From NCBI RefSeq assembly GCF_003315345.1, contig NZ_QNRO01000007.1, positions 62,001-126,000 of the forward strand: a stretch of DNA of 64,000 bases, given 5' to 3'. Below, piece by piece: positions 1-8,811 of this stretch. A model generated the notes under the pieces. That model was not told where the DNA came from. It searched no databases and was given only the letters and a program-made list of their open reading frames with translations. This stretch comes from Marinobacter pelagius. Lineage in GTDB: Bacteria > Pseudomonadota > Gammaproteobacteria > Pseudomonadales > Oleiphilaceae. Position numbers and translations under genes: made by a program. Position 1 is the first letter of the stretch. Every line of letters begins with the position of its first letter.

Positions 1-343
1 GTTCAGGCGTTCCGGGAGATTGCGGCAGAATCCGACTGAATGGCGCCTGATTCCGGCTACTCGTTTTAACGGGTAGTTGGAACACGTGATGAGCACGGGA
101 CCCAAATGGATCGACGGCGGAGTCTATATATTCGTAATTCTCAGGCACCGACTTGCCTGGGCGGGCAACAATGAAGTGCCTCGGTATAGCTTTCCGCGAC
201 CTTACCGGAGACTGCTCTACCCAGAGGTACACGCCTTTGGCGCCGACGAGATATTCGCAAAGCACCACCCGGAAATCCGGCATCAGCATGAGCTCTGTGG
301 GCTCTTGTCCAAAACACAGCAGGTACTTGCTGGTAGTCTTCAT
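1..343 (-). CDS. Partial small protein, DUF7352-like, cut by the window edge
   Basis: An open frame starts with ATG at 343 on the minus strand and runs off the left edge without a stop (at least 114 codons). A good ribosome binding site (GGAGGG) lies about 8 bases upstream of the start. The protein begins MKTTSKYLLCF and has an EYIDSAVDPF...HHVF stretch. This resembles the short DUF7352-type proteins, which usually end soon after a W/H-HVFE motif. Here the frame continues past that point, so the natural stop may be lost or the C terminus extended. Function is unknown. No partner gene is visible because the gene is at the edge. Confidence 0.5.
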   Translation of the reverse strand, partial: MKTTSKYLLCFGQEPTELMLMPDFRVVLCEYLVGAKGVYLWVEQSPVRSRKAIPRHFIVARPGKSVPENYEYIDSAVDPFGSRAHHVFQLPVKTSSRNQAPFSRILPQSPGTPE

Positions 344-528
344 ACGCCTTCCCTCCATGTGGTCTCAATGCCATATTTACGGGTTGGCGTGGTAAAGAAC
401 ATCAGGGTTTTTGGTTTTTTTGTTCCGGTTTTTTCGATCAAAACAGAACCGGGATGGAATCACGTGTAGCTCGTTCAGTGTGTGCCATACCGATTACATT
501 CGTAAACCGGCAAAGAAGAGATCCGCGT

Positions 529-1830
529 ATGCTCAAAGACCTCACGCTCCACAACCGGGATCAACAGGTCATCCAGGCGATCACCGAGAACAATGCTGAT
601 CTGGATGCCGCTGCCCGGGACAAGAAGTTCGCCGCCATGGCCGAGTCCGCGTACCGGTTCTTCCGGGGCACCAGCCATCTGTTCTGGCGGGACATGTACA
701 ACGACTGGCGGTTTGCACTTTTTGGCGGTGTGTCGGGAACCCAGACCTGGATACAGGGCGACGCCCACGTGTACAACTTCGGGGCCTTTGCCAACCACGA
801 CGGTGAGGTGATCTACGGACTGGATGATTTTGATGATGCCGTGGTATCGGACTATCAGTATGACCTGTGGCGCCTGGCTGTTAGCCTGGTGCTCGACACC
901 CGGGCAAATGGTATCTTCGATGATTCAGCCTGTACCAAGGCCCTGGAAGCACTGGTGAAGGGCTATTTGGGGACCGCGACAGGGTACCAGAAGGATGACC
1001 TCACGCGGGAAGTCCACTTCACCGCGGACACCTCTGGCAAGCCGCTGAAGAATTTTTTGCAGAAGGTCGGCAAGAAGAAAGGCCGCAAGCGCATGCTGCG
1101 GAAGTGGACTCGCGTCCAGAAAAACGGAAAACGGGTCTTCGACGCCACCCATCCGAAGCTCAAGCGACTTTCGCCTGGTGCGCGGAAACGGTTCATGGAG
1201 GCTTTCGAGGCCTATCGCCAGGAACGGGAACAGGAGGGAGCGGATTCCGCCTTCTACCGAATCAAGGATGTGGTGCGCCGTATCAGTGCCGGTACCGGAT
1301 CGTTGGGTACCCTGCGTTTCTATGTCCTGATCGAGGGTGAGGGCGGGGCCCAGGATGACGACATCATCCTGGATATCAAACAGCAGGGTGGGCCGTCCTT
1401 GCTTGATGCCATGTCCGAGGCCGAGCAACAGGCGTACCGGCGGGTCTATCACAACGAGGGCATCCGTCATGAGGCGGCGTTCAAGGCGCTGGCAGAACAC
1501 CCGGACCGCTACCTCGGCTGGCTGGAATTCGACGGGGTAGTGTTCTCGGTGCGCGAGCGGTCGCCTTTCAAGGACGACTTCCCCACCGATAAACTGGAGA
1601 AAAAGAACCACCTGCGCAAGATGGCGGCCATCTGGGGCGAGGTGCTGGCGACGGAGCACAAGCGCGCCAGTCGTGCCCTCAATACAGACCAGCCTTTCCT
1701 GTTTGAACAGTCCCTGAATCAACTGACCGAGGGCAGGGAGAGCGAGTTTGTCACTCTGGTGGTGGCCATTGCCACCCACTATGCCGAGTGTGTGGAGCGG
1801 GACTTCCAGACGTTTCTGGAAGTTTTCTGA
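529..1830 (+). CDS. DUF2252 family protein
   Basis: A 433-residue cytosolic protein of the DUF2252 family, which has a kinase-like/aminoglycoside-phosphotransferase-like fold and no settled function. Visible family motifs are GDAHVYNFGAF followed by the acidic DDFDDA motif, the positions expected for a nucleotide/metal site in such folds. The frame is open upstream to 454. I chose ATG 529 because an AAGAAGAG purine-rich stretch precedes it and homologues begin close to this point. It stands alone, with about 145 bases before the transporter gene downstream. The family name is well supported; the reaction is not known. Confidence 0.8.
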   Translation: MLKDLTLHNRDQQVIQAITENNADLDAAARDKKFAAMAESAYRFFRGTSHLFWRDMYNDWRFALFGGVSGTQTWIQGDAHVYNFGAFANHDGEVIYGLDDFDDAVVSDYQYDLWRLAVSLVLDTRANGIFDDSACTKALEALVKGYLGTATGYQKDDLTREVHFTADTSGKPLKNFLQKVGKKKGRKRMLRKWTRVQKNGKRVFDATHPKLKRLSPGARKRFMEAFEAYRQEREQEGADSAFYRIKDVVRRISAGTGSLGTLRFYVLIEGEGGAQDDDIILDIKQQGGPSLLDAMSEAEQQAYRRVYHNEGIRHEAAFKALAEHPDRYLGWLEFDGVVFSVRERSPFKDDFPTDKLEKKNHLRKMAAIWGEVLATEHKRASRALNTDQPFLFEQSLNQLTEGRESEFVTLVVAIATHYAECVERDFQTFLEVF

Positions 1831-1975
1831 TCTGGTCTGTTGTTTCCGGATCACCCGTTCCCGGGCAGCGAGAAACCTGAATACCCTTTAATGCCGGGAA
1901 GCTGGGCATTTGACTTGATAGCGGCCACAATCACGCCACGGAACTCACTTGTATGGATCACTAGCCGAGCCGAAC

Positions 1976-3280
1976 ATGCCACCACACATGCCCCACGCCC
2001 AGCCCTCGGGTGTTCAGGAAGACAAACGCGCACTCTGGTCCTGGGCGCTGTATGACTGGGCCAACAGTGCCTTCTTCACAATCATTCTCACGTTTGTCTT
2101 TGCCCAGTACTTCAGCGTTTCTGTGGTGCAGGACGAAGTTGCCGGCACCAATGCCTGGGGCAACATTGTGGGCATCTCCGGTGTGTTTATTGCGATCCTC
2201 GCGCCGATGCTGGGGGCCATTGCAGACCAGTCAGGGCGCCGCAAACCCTGGTTGATCAGCTTTACCCTGTTGTGCGTGGTGTCATGTGCCATGCTCTGGA
2301 CCGTTACTCCGGATCAGGACCAGTTCTGGAACGCTGCGCTATGGGTAGGGTTGGGCACCCTGGGCGCCGAGTTCGCGTTCATTTTCTACAATTCCATGCT
2401 GCCGGATATGGCCAGCCAGGAGCGTACAGGCCGTTGGTCCGGCTGGGCCTGGGGGCTGGGTTACGCGGGTGGTGTCACAAGCCTGGTAGTCGCGCTGTAC
2501 GGCTTTATCGAGACTGACGCAAACCTCTTCAACCTGGACCGGGATCAGGCTGAGCACGTGCGCGCGACCTTCGTGCTCGTGGCTGTCTGGTATCTGGTGT
2601 TTGCGCTGCCGGCATTTATCTTCACTCCGGACCGGCCATCTACTGGCCTGAGCCTGACGGCAGCCACCCGTGCCGGGTTCGTACAACTCAAGGAGTCCAT
2701 CGCCCATGTCCGCCAGTACAAGGACATTGTGCGATTCCTGATTGCCCGCATGCTCTACACCGACGGCCTGGCGACCATTTTTACCTTCGGGGGCGTCTAT
2801 GCCGCCGGTACCTTCAATATGAGCCCCACCGAAGTGCTGCAATTCGCCATTGCCCTGAACGTGACGGCAGGCCTGGGTGCACTGGGGTTTGCCTGGATTG
2901 ACGATGCCCTTGGCGGGCGCAACACCATTCTGCTGGCGTTGGTGGGACTGGGTAGCAGTGCTCTGGCCATCCTGCTGGTAGACAGCGCGACGGCCTTCTG
3001 GGTTTGGGGCATGATCCTGGGTATTTTTGTCGGGCCTCTGCAATCGGCCAGCCGGTCACATCTGGCCCGGGTGGCTCCACCACACCTGCAGACCCAGATG
3101 TTTGGCCTGTTTGCCTTTTCCGGAAAGGCTACGGCTTTCGCAGGCCCCTTGCTGGTCGGCGCGGTGACCGCACTGACCGATAGCCAGCGTTGGGGCATGA
3201 GCACCATCCTGGTCTTCCTGTTAGTGGGCTTTGTGCTGATGCTGAAGGTTCCGGCGACCGAGGCCCGGAAAGCTCGCTGA
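1976..3280 (+). CDS. MFS transporter, UMF1/Atg22-like family
   Basis: A 434-residue inner-membrane transporter with about 12 hydrophobic segments. The early motif SWALYDWANSAFFTII is typical of the UMF1 (unknown major facilitator 1) family, related to the yeast vacuolar effluxer Atg22. The substrate is unknown; amino-acid efflux is the family precedent. A TTG at 1949 is in frame, but ATG 1976 and ATG 1988 are closer to the conserved part and none has a strong ribosome binding site, so the start is uncertain by a few codons. The gene is followed by a convergent gene pair. Confidence 0.8.
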   Translation: MPPHMPHAQPSGVQEDKRALWSWALYDWANSAFFTIILTFVFAQYFSVSVVQDEVAGTNAWGNIVGISGVFIAILAPMLGAIADQSGRRKPWLISFTLLCVVSCAMLWTVTPDQDQFWNAALWVGLGTLGAEFAFIFYNSMLPDMASQERTGRWSGWAWGLGYAGGVTSLVVALYGFIETDANLFNLDRDQAEHVRATFVLVAVWYLVFALPAFIFTPDRPSTGLSLTAATRAGFVQLKESIAHVRQYKDIVRFLIARMLYTDGLATIFTFGGVYAAGTFNMSPTEVLQFAIALNVTAGLGALGFAWIDDALGGRNTILLALVGLGSSALAILLVDSATAFWVWGMILGIFVGPLQSASRSHLARVAPPHLQTQMFGLFAFSGKATAFAGPLLVGAVTALTDSQRWGMSTILVFLLVGFVLMLKVPATEARKAR

Positions 3281-3317
3281 TTAAACTTTCCTGGCTTAAT
3301 GCAAGTCCCGGGAATCA

Positions 3318-3343
3318 CCGCGTTATTCCGCGGGTTGGTTTTT
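3318..3343 (+). terminator. Weak candidate terminator after the UMF1 transporter
   Basis: A 5-bp GC stem (CCGCG/CGCGG) with a six-base loop is followed by GTTGG and a run of T about 40 bases after the transporter stop. It overlaps the last codons of the convergent deaminase gene. The stem is short, so this is only suggestive. Confidence 0.3.
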
Positions 3344-3826
3344 CCTCTTCTGGCTATTCTGGTACCGCCGGTGCAGCTCGCGGATGACCTCCGCCAGTGC
3401 CGGGAACGGTCCTTCTGTCGGTAATCCGGGTACAACCTGATTGATTGGCAGGGTTGCCACCGGCGGGGGCGTCAGGTGTAGCTCATCCAGCCAGGCGGAC
3501 AATTGCTTTGAAGAGCTGGCATAGACAATCCGCCCCAGGCCGACCCAACCATGGGCTGCTGCACACATAGGGCAGTGTTCGCCGGAGGTGTATACCGTCG
3601 ACGCTGCCCGTTCATCCGGCGTCATATTTGCCGCTGCCCATCGGGCAATCGCGAATTCCGGGTGCCGGGTATCATCTCCGTCGGCGGTCAGGTTATGGCC
3701 TTCGTATCTTACCGCTCCTGTTTCATCCACCAGGACCGAGCCGAAGGGGGGATTGCCGGTTTCCAGGGCCTTGGTGGCCAGTTCAACGCAGCGGCCCAGA
3801 TGCTTCATGTCGGTCTCGTTGATCAT
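3323..3826 (-). CDS. Nucleoside deaminase (cytidine/guanine deaminase fold)
   Basis: A 167-residue zinc hydrolase of the cytidine-deaminase superfamily. The zinc ligands appear as HPE (in RHPEFAIA) and a PMCAAAH stretch. The latter is a PCxxC-type motif in which the second ligand position reads as Ala-His, not the usual Cys, so the zinc site is slightly atypical. The start at 3826 (MINETDM) has GGAGG upstream; a longer frame to 3865 would overlap the upstream gene. The upstream Asp/Glu-racemase-fold gene ends 22 bases before this start, so the two probably form one transcript, which hints at catabolism of a nitrogenous ring compound. The substrate is not readable from sequence. Confidence 0.7.
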   Translation of the reverse strand: MINETDMKHLGRCVELATKALETGNPPFGSVLVDETGAVRYEGHNLTADGDDTRHPEFAIARWAAANMTPDERAASTVYTSGEHCPMCAAAHGWVGLGRIVYASSSKQLSAWLDELHLTPPPVATLPINQVVPGLPTEGPFPALAEVIRELHRRYQNSQKRKNQPAE

Positions 3827-3848
3827 GGGAGCCTCCGTCGATATGAGA

Positions 3849-4595
3849 TCAGGGAACTTCCTCAAACAAACGCCCCAGTGCGGCCTGTGGTGTCAGCTTC
3901 CCGCATAAACGCAGAGCCTCCCAGAAACTGACCTGGTTCGCTGTCAGCACCGGTTTGCCGGTGGCTTGCTCCAGATCGGTCAGCCAGGCGGCTGAATGGA
4001 GGGCGGTGTCGGGAATCAGCAGTGCGTCCGCGTCCTCGCGGGCATTCGCCATGGCGAAGTCGATCACTTCCTCTTTTCCAAGAGTGCCAACCTCGGCGGC
4101 GGTCACAATGCCACGGCTGGAAAGATGCACTACGTCGATGTCAAAGTGATTGAGGAGCTGGCGGAATCGCAGCGCTACGTCTTCCGGATAGGTGGCCGCA
4201 ATGGCAACTTTCTTCGCGTCGATTGCGGTGATGGCCCGGGCAAACGCCATGGCCGTTGTGGATGCCGGAACGCAGAGGGTTTTCTCAAGAGCGTCGATCT
4301 GTTGGCGGATGCCGTCCAGTCCAAGTACGAAGCTGGCGCTGGTGGACGTCCACATGACGGATTCAATCCCTGAGCCGGCCAGGGCTTCCGCACCTTTAGA
4401 CAGCCGCTCGATACTGCCCATTTCACTAAGTGCCTCGATGGTATGGGCGTCTTCAAGAAATTCAGTGTGGATCAGGTGGACCTCGGCTGGTGGGTCGATC
4501 ATTCCGCCCATCAACGGGTAGTCTTCCTCGGCTGCATGGCCGGGGTAAAGAAAACCGAGTCTTGCGGGAGGTGGTGTCTGGTCCATTGCTGCCAT
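3849..4595 (-). CDS. Asp/Glu racemase / maleate isomerase / arylmalonate decarboxylase-fold protein
   Basis: About 248 residues with the Asp/Glu racemase superfamily fold. An RLGFLYPGHAAEEDYP start is like that of maleate cis-trans isomerases and arylmalonate decarboxylase-type enzymes. In most members two cysteines act as acid and base. Here the first site reads MWTSTSASF and the second IPDTALHSAAW, both without Cys. The protein may therefore catalyse a different reaction or be non-catalytic. The N terminus is uncertain: ATG at 4595 or 4586 fits homologues, and a TTG at 4661 is also in frame. It forms a likely operon with the downstream deaminase. Confidence 0.65.
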   Translation of the reverse strand: MAAMDQTPPPARLGFLYPGHAAEEDYPLMGGMIDPPAEVHLIHTEFLEDAHTIEALSEMGSIERLSKGAEALAGSGIESVMWTSTSASFVLGLDGIRQQIDALEKTLCVPASTTAMAFARAITAIDAKKVAIAATYPEDVALRFRQLLNHFDIDVVHLSSRGIVTAAEVGTLGKEEVIDFAMANAREDADALLIPDTALHSAAWLTDLEQATGKPVLTANQVSFWEALRLCGKLTPQAALGRLFEEVP

Positions 4596-4762
4596 GGCAT
4601 GCGTGTCGGCGCAGAGCTGAATGTATTTACCAGTTTGCGCGACTGCCTGTGCGGGCGTCAATTCTGTCTTTTCAGGCCTTTGTCCTGGCAGATTGGAACA
4701 TAATTCAGTCTGCCACGTTGTTCCGGGTTGGTTTCTGATGAATAAAACAAGGAGAAGAACAG

Positions 4763-6673
4763 ATGCCTTCCCTGAAGTGTCCCGGGGTGTTCAGCCCTCG
4801 CCTGATTACCGTATTTCTTGCTCTGGCTGTTGCCGGATGCATTGAAACGACGTCTGAAAGCTCACAACCTTCCGCCCAACAAAACCGGGTGTCCCCGGAC
4901 CAGGCCTGTGCAAATCCGGGCAATGGGGCACCTCCTCAATGTGAGGCTCCACCCGTGTCCTGCGCCGACGATACCCCCAGGGACGGCGGCCGAAGTTACC
5001 CGGTAATGCTGACCTCGGCCAGTGGTGAAACCATTGCCTTTCAGGTGCTCGAGCCGATTGGCGGAATTGACTGCAAACAGGGCCACCCGTTGGTACTGCA
5101 TGGTCATGGTTTCGGTGGGTCACGAAATACCGAAGGGTTTGAAAACTACCGTGAGGCCGGTTTTGCAGTCATCTCGATCGATCAGCGGGGCTTCGGTGAA
5201 AGCACCGGCACTGTTCGCGTGATGGATCCCGAGTTCGAGGGGCGCGATCTGATCCAGATTCTCGATTGGGCTGAGGAAAATCTCGATTATCTGCAATACC
5301 GTCAGGAGCCTGACCTTCCTCGGGAATTGAGCCCAAACCTTGTGGCCGGCGCGATCGGCGGTAGTTATGGCGGTGGCTTCCAGCTCCTGCTGCACGGACA
5401 GGATCCGCGCCAGAGGCTTGATGCTCTTGTTCCGGATATTACCTGGCACGATCTGCGTTACAGCCTGAATCCCGGCAATGTCATCAAAACCGGCTGGGAT
5501 CTGGCACTTGTTGCCGGCGGCGAAACTGGCTCAACCGGGAATGGTAACGGAGGCCTGGATCCGATCATTCGTGAGATCCTGGCGCAGGGCGCCACACTGA
5601 ACCGTTTCCCGGAAGCGGGTCTGGACTTCTTCTACTACCATAGCCCCGCATATCGCTGTACGGGAGAACCGGTGTCGGTATCCGAGACCCCGGACTTGCT
5701 GAACTATCAGATCAACCCACCAGCATTTGACGTCGAACCAACACCGTACCCGAAAGTGGATGTATTGCTGACCCAGGGTATGAAAGACACGCTGTTCAAT
5801 TTCAATGAAGCCTGGCGTAACTTTGAGTGCCTGAAAGCGCTGGGCGGGGATGTGCGCCTGCTGACCCACCAGTCCGGTCACATCCTGCCCGTGGAGGCGC
5901 CCGACGAGTTGCAGCCAGCTGACTATGTGGATCCGACGGCAGGTTTGCTGGAAATTCCGGGCTTCCAGGGCGCAGCTGGTCAGTTTGCCTGTGGCGATAT
6001 CTCGATTTCGGACGCTACCCTGAACTGGCTGGAGCACCATCTTCAGGGTAAACCGTTGGCAGGTTACTTTGAGGGAACCGACTCTAAAGTCTGTCTTTCA
6101 CTGGCTGACGGCGAGTCTGTCATGGTGCCCATGGACGACTTCCCCGCTCCAGACCTTGAGGGAGGAGTGCTCCGGGGTGCGACGGTAGTCGAGCGGAGCG
6201 TGGCAACCGAGCTGCCCGTGGCCTCCGGTTACGAAGCCGTCGCAACCGCTACTCAGCCGCCTGCGGCACTGGTTCTTGGCCAAGCAGGAGAGAGTGGAGC
6301 GACACTTGGCGGGATTCCCACTGCTACACTCACGGTGTCTGATCTGGCAGGTCGTTCAACCTGTGAGGTAGAACTCGATCCCTACGCTGCCGTTTGTGAT
6401 CCGATGGTGTTTGTTGGTCTTGGCAAGCGTGCTGGTGGCGAGAGTCGCTGGCAACTGATCGACGATCAGATCAAACCGGTGCGGGGGCTCAAGGACCGGG
6501 AAGTCATCGAGCTGGTCGGGGTGGCTGAGGCTCTGGCGCCCGGAGATGAGCTCGCCTTGTTGATCTATGGTTTCCACCCCCAGTACCCAGCGAGCTGGTC
6601 GCGGGATGCGCTCGTGCCCTTCGTCAATGTTGAGGGGACGGTGCAGTTGCCGGTGTTGCAGGGAGCGCTGTAA
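4763..6673 (+). CDS. Secreted lipoprotein alpha/beta hydrolase (peptidase S15-like)
   Basis: A 636-residue protein with a lipoprotein signal: a hydrophobic stretch ending in AVAGC, with the lipidated Cys at residue 26. The mature part has an alpha/beta-hydrolase core: LVLHGHGFGG as oxyanion region, DQRGFGES, and the nucleophile elbow GGSYGGG near residue 200. A His near SGHILP may complete the triad. The length and late beta-rich C-terminal region recall CocE/X-Pro dipeptidyl-peptidase (S15) enzymes. It probably acts in the envelope as an esterase or peptidase; the substrate is unknown. The start has AAGGAG about 10 bases upstream. Confidence 0.75.
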   Translation: MPSLKCPGVFSPRLITVFLALAVAGCIETTSESSQPSAQQNRVSPDQACANPGNGAPPQCEAPPVSCADDTPRDGGRSYPVMLTSASGETIAFQVLEPIGGIDCKQGHPLVLHGHGFGGSRNTEGFENYREAGFAVISIDQRGFGESTGTVRVMDPEFEGRDLIQILDWAEENLDYLQYRQEPDLPRELSPNLVAGAIGGSYGGGFQLLLHGQDPRQRLDALVPDITWHDLRYSLNPGNVIKTGWDLALVAGGETGSTGNGNGGLDPIIREILAQGATLNRFPEAGLDFFYYHSPAYRCTGEPVSVSETPDLLNYQINPPAFDVEPTPYPKVDVLLTQGMKDTLFNFNEAWRNFECLKALGGDVRLLTHQSGHILPVEAPDELQPADYVDPTAGLLEIPGFQGAAGQFACGDISISDATLNWLEHHLQGKPLAGYFEGTDSKVCLSLADGESVMVPMDDFPAPDLEGGVLRGATVVERSVATELPVASGYEAVATATQPPAALVLGQAGESGATLGGIPTATLTVSDLAGRSTCEVELDPYAAVCDPMVFVGLGKRAGGESRWQLIDDQIKPVRGLKDREVIELVGVAEALAPGDELALLIYGFHPQYPASWSRDALVPFVNVEGTVQLPVLQGAL

Positions 6674-6688
6674 GGCACGATGTGCAGG

Positions 6689-6714
6689 GGGCCAAGGCGG
6701 GACTGGCTTGGCCC
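6689..6714 (+). terminator. Hairpin after the lipoprotein hydrolase gene
   Basis: A perfect 8-bp stem (GGGCCAAG/CTTGGCCC) with a ten-base loop begins 16 bases after the stop codon. No T-run follows, so it could be a terminator without a U-tract or an mRNA-stabilising hairpin. Confidence 0.4.
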
Positions 6715-6770
6715 GAAGGCACGGAGTCTTTATGATCGCGGACTATCCTCAAAAACCTGGGAGTCCGCCC

Positions 6771-7145
6771 ATGAAGTTCCCGATGGTCACTGTCGCACTG
6801 GTTTCTCTTGCGCTGATTTTTGTCCTCTGGGACCAGACCCGGGAAAAGCCCGAGCCGGTAGATGCCAGCCGCTTCTCAAATCTGGCGTCCGATCCGGTTC
6901 AGCGGAGCGTGGTCGTAGACTGGCTGGTCACCCAGGTTCCTGCTTTCTGTGAGCAGGCCACCGGCCAGCCTGCGGGCACAGATCTGCATTCAGGTTGCGT
7001 GAAGGAGGGCAAGGCACGTAGCTCTTCCTGTCGGCGGGCGATGAACGACCGGTTCCCGAGTATTGTGGCGTCTGATTCCGTCTTTCGGGATCTGTCAATC
7101 ACCATGATGAATTGCCTGGTGCCGCAGTCTGGCCTGGTCAAATGA
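6771..7145 (+). CDS. Small membrane-anchored protein of unknown function
   Basis: 124 residues: an uncleaved N-terminal hydrophobic anchor (about residues 4-18) followed by a periplasmic domain with four cysteines that could form disulfides. I start it at ATG 6771 because GGGAG lies about 8 bases upstream. The frame is open further upstream, but that part overlaps the hydrolase gene. No recognised domain. It is a single gene between the hydrolase and the diguanylate cyclase. Confidence 0.6.
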   Translation: MKFPMVTVALVSLALIFVLWDQTREKPEPVDASRFSNLASDPVQRSVVVDWLVTQVPAFCEQATGQPAGTDLHSGCVKEGKARSSSCRRAMNDRFPSIVASDSVFRDLSITMMNCLVPQSGLVK

Positions 7146-7210
7146 TGTTTTAAATTGGAAAGATGGAGCTTTGTGGTGTTGAATTAGCTTACCGGGTTTC
7201 ATAGGGATTT

Positions 7211-8794
7211 ATGGGCCGGTTCTATCCATGTACACGGACTGTAACTGAGAAAATGACCTTGTACAGCCTTTGCCGTGTCTCTGTCTTTCCACTACTTATC
7301 GGGCTACTTTACTATTCGGGCGCCTATGTGGGAGTACATTTTGCTGCTCTCGAGAGTGGAATCGTTGTTCTCTGGCCTCCGAATGCAGTCTTGTTGGCTG
7401 CTTTACTCAGCCGTCCACCGCGTTACTGGTGGCCTTTGTTGGTGGCTGTCCTGTGCGCGGAAGTTCTTGCAGACGTTCCGGTATTCACCGTTACCCAGGC
7501 GCTGCTGTTCGGCGCTATTAACATCACAGAGTGTCTGTTGGCGGCTAGCCTGATTCGTTATTTTCTGAATAGGGAAATGGACTGGTATGAGCCCAAGGAC
7601 CTCAGTGTTTTTCTGTTTACTGTGTTTTTCATCGCCTCTCCGGTCGCTGCCCTGGGGGGAGCGTCGGTCTATTATTTCCTGTTAACCAACGATACCTCCT
7701 TCCTCACGTTCTGGCGTCTTTGGTGGATCGGCGATGCAACTGGATTGATTATCCTGACCCCGTTTCTTCACATGCTGTTCAGCGCCAGGTTTCGGCGACA
7801 ATCAGCAAACGGGAGATGGCCCCAGCGACTTGAACTGGCGGTGGCGTGGATCGTCAGCCTGATGGCATGTTTTCTGGTTTTCGCCGGGAACCTGCATTCG
7901 GAGGATTATCTGGCTTTAACTCCTATTGTGGTCGTTGTAGCGCCAGTATGGGTGGCCATTCGCTTCGGCCCCCTGGCAGGTTCGTGCCTGGCGACTGCGG
8001 TAGCCTTGTATGTTGCCTTCACCACGGCTGCGGGGGCGGGGCCGTTTATCCGTGAGTCTGAGTCGCACAGCGCATTGCTCACTCAGGAGTTTACGGTACT
8101 TTTTACCGTAATGGTGCTGTACATCGCAGCGTTTGTGCATCAGAACCGTCGGAAATCGAACGAACTTCGCGAGGCTCTCTCTGAGGTTAGGCAACTGAAC
8201 CAGGCCTTGGAAGAGAGGGTGCGTCTCCGGACCGAGGAGCTGTATGAGGCCAACCAGCGTCTGCAATCACTGGCGCTGACCGATGAGCTGACCGGCATTG
8301 CGAATCGTCGAAAGATGAAACTTCTTGGCGAGGATGAAGTAAAACGAAGCGAACGTAGTCAGCGGGCCTTTTCTGTCATATTGCTGGATATAGATTATTT
8401 CAAAGGCGTAAACGACCAATACGGACATGCTGTTGGCGACCGTTGCCTGCAAGAGTTTGTGCGGGCCATCGCGTCATCCCTCCGATCGGTGGATCGCTTT
8501 GGTCGTTGGGGAGGAGAGGAGTTCATGGTCATCGTGCCCGATTCGGACCATGTAGACCTGGCACACCTGTGTGAAAAGCTCCTTGGATGTGTGCGTGGTG
8601 TGGCGGTGCCGATTGATGATCACCACATTACACTGACCGCGTCCGTAGGTGTCGCAGAGTGGGATGGTGCCAGCTTCGATAAACTGGTTTCAGAGGCGGA
8701 TGATGCGCTATACACGGCTAAGGCGCAGGGCCGGGACAGGGCAGAGTTGAAACGTCGTGGTCTCCTCCCTACCGGTGGTGGAACTCTGGTTTGA
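7211..8794 (+). CDS. MASE1-GGDEF diguanylate cyclase
   Basis: A 527-residue inner-membrane enzyme that makes cyclic di-GMP from two GTP. Residues about 20-320 form a MASE1-type sensory domain with eight or so hydrophobic segments (early motif GIVVLWPPNAV). A short coiled coil (ELREALSEVRQLNQ) leads to a GGDEF domain. The active site reads GGEEF, which is competent in this family. An RxxD inhibitory site (RSVD) lies exactly five residues before it, so product feedback inhibition is likely. No EAL domain is present. The ligand sensed by MASE1 is unknown. Confidence 0.88.
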   Translation: MGRFYPCTRTVTEKMTLYSLCRVSVFPLLIGLLYYSGAYVGVHFAALESGIVVLWPPNAVLLAALLSRPPRYWWPLLVAVLCAEVLADVPVFTVTQALLFGAINITECLLAASLIRYFLNREMDWYEPKDLSVFLFTVFFIASPVAALGGASVYYFLLTNDTSFLTFWRLWWIGDATGLIILTPFLHMLFSARFRRQSANGRWPQRLELAVAWIVSLMACFLVFAGNLHSEDYLALTPIVVVVAPVWVAIRFGPLAGSCLATAVALYVAFTTAAGAGPFIRESESHSALLTQEFTVLFTVMVLYIAAFVHQNRRKSNELREALSEVRQLNQALEERVRLRTEELYEANQRLQSLALTDELTGIANRRKMKLLGEDEVKRSERSQRAFSVILLDIDYFKGVNDQYGHAVGDRCLQEFVRAIASSLRSVDRFGRWGGEEFMVIVPDSDHVDLAHLCEKLLGCVRGVAVPIDDHHITLTASVGVAEWDGASFDKLVSEADDALYTAKAQGRDRAELKRRGLLPTGGGTLV

Positions 8795-8811
8795 GGGGCG
8801 CAAGCCCGAGA

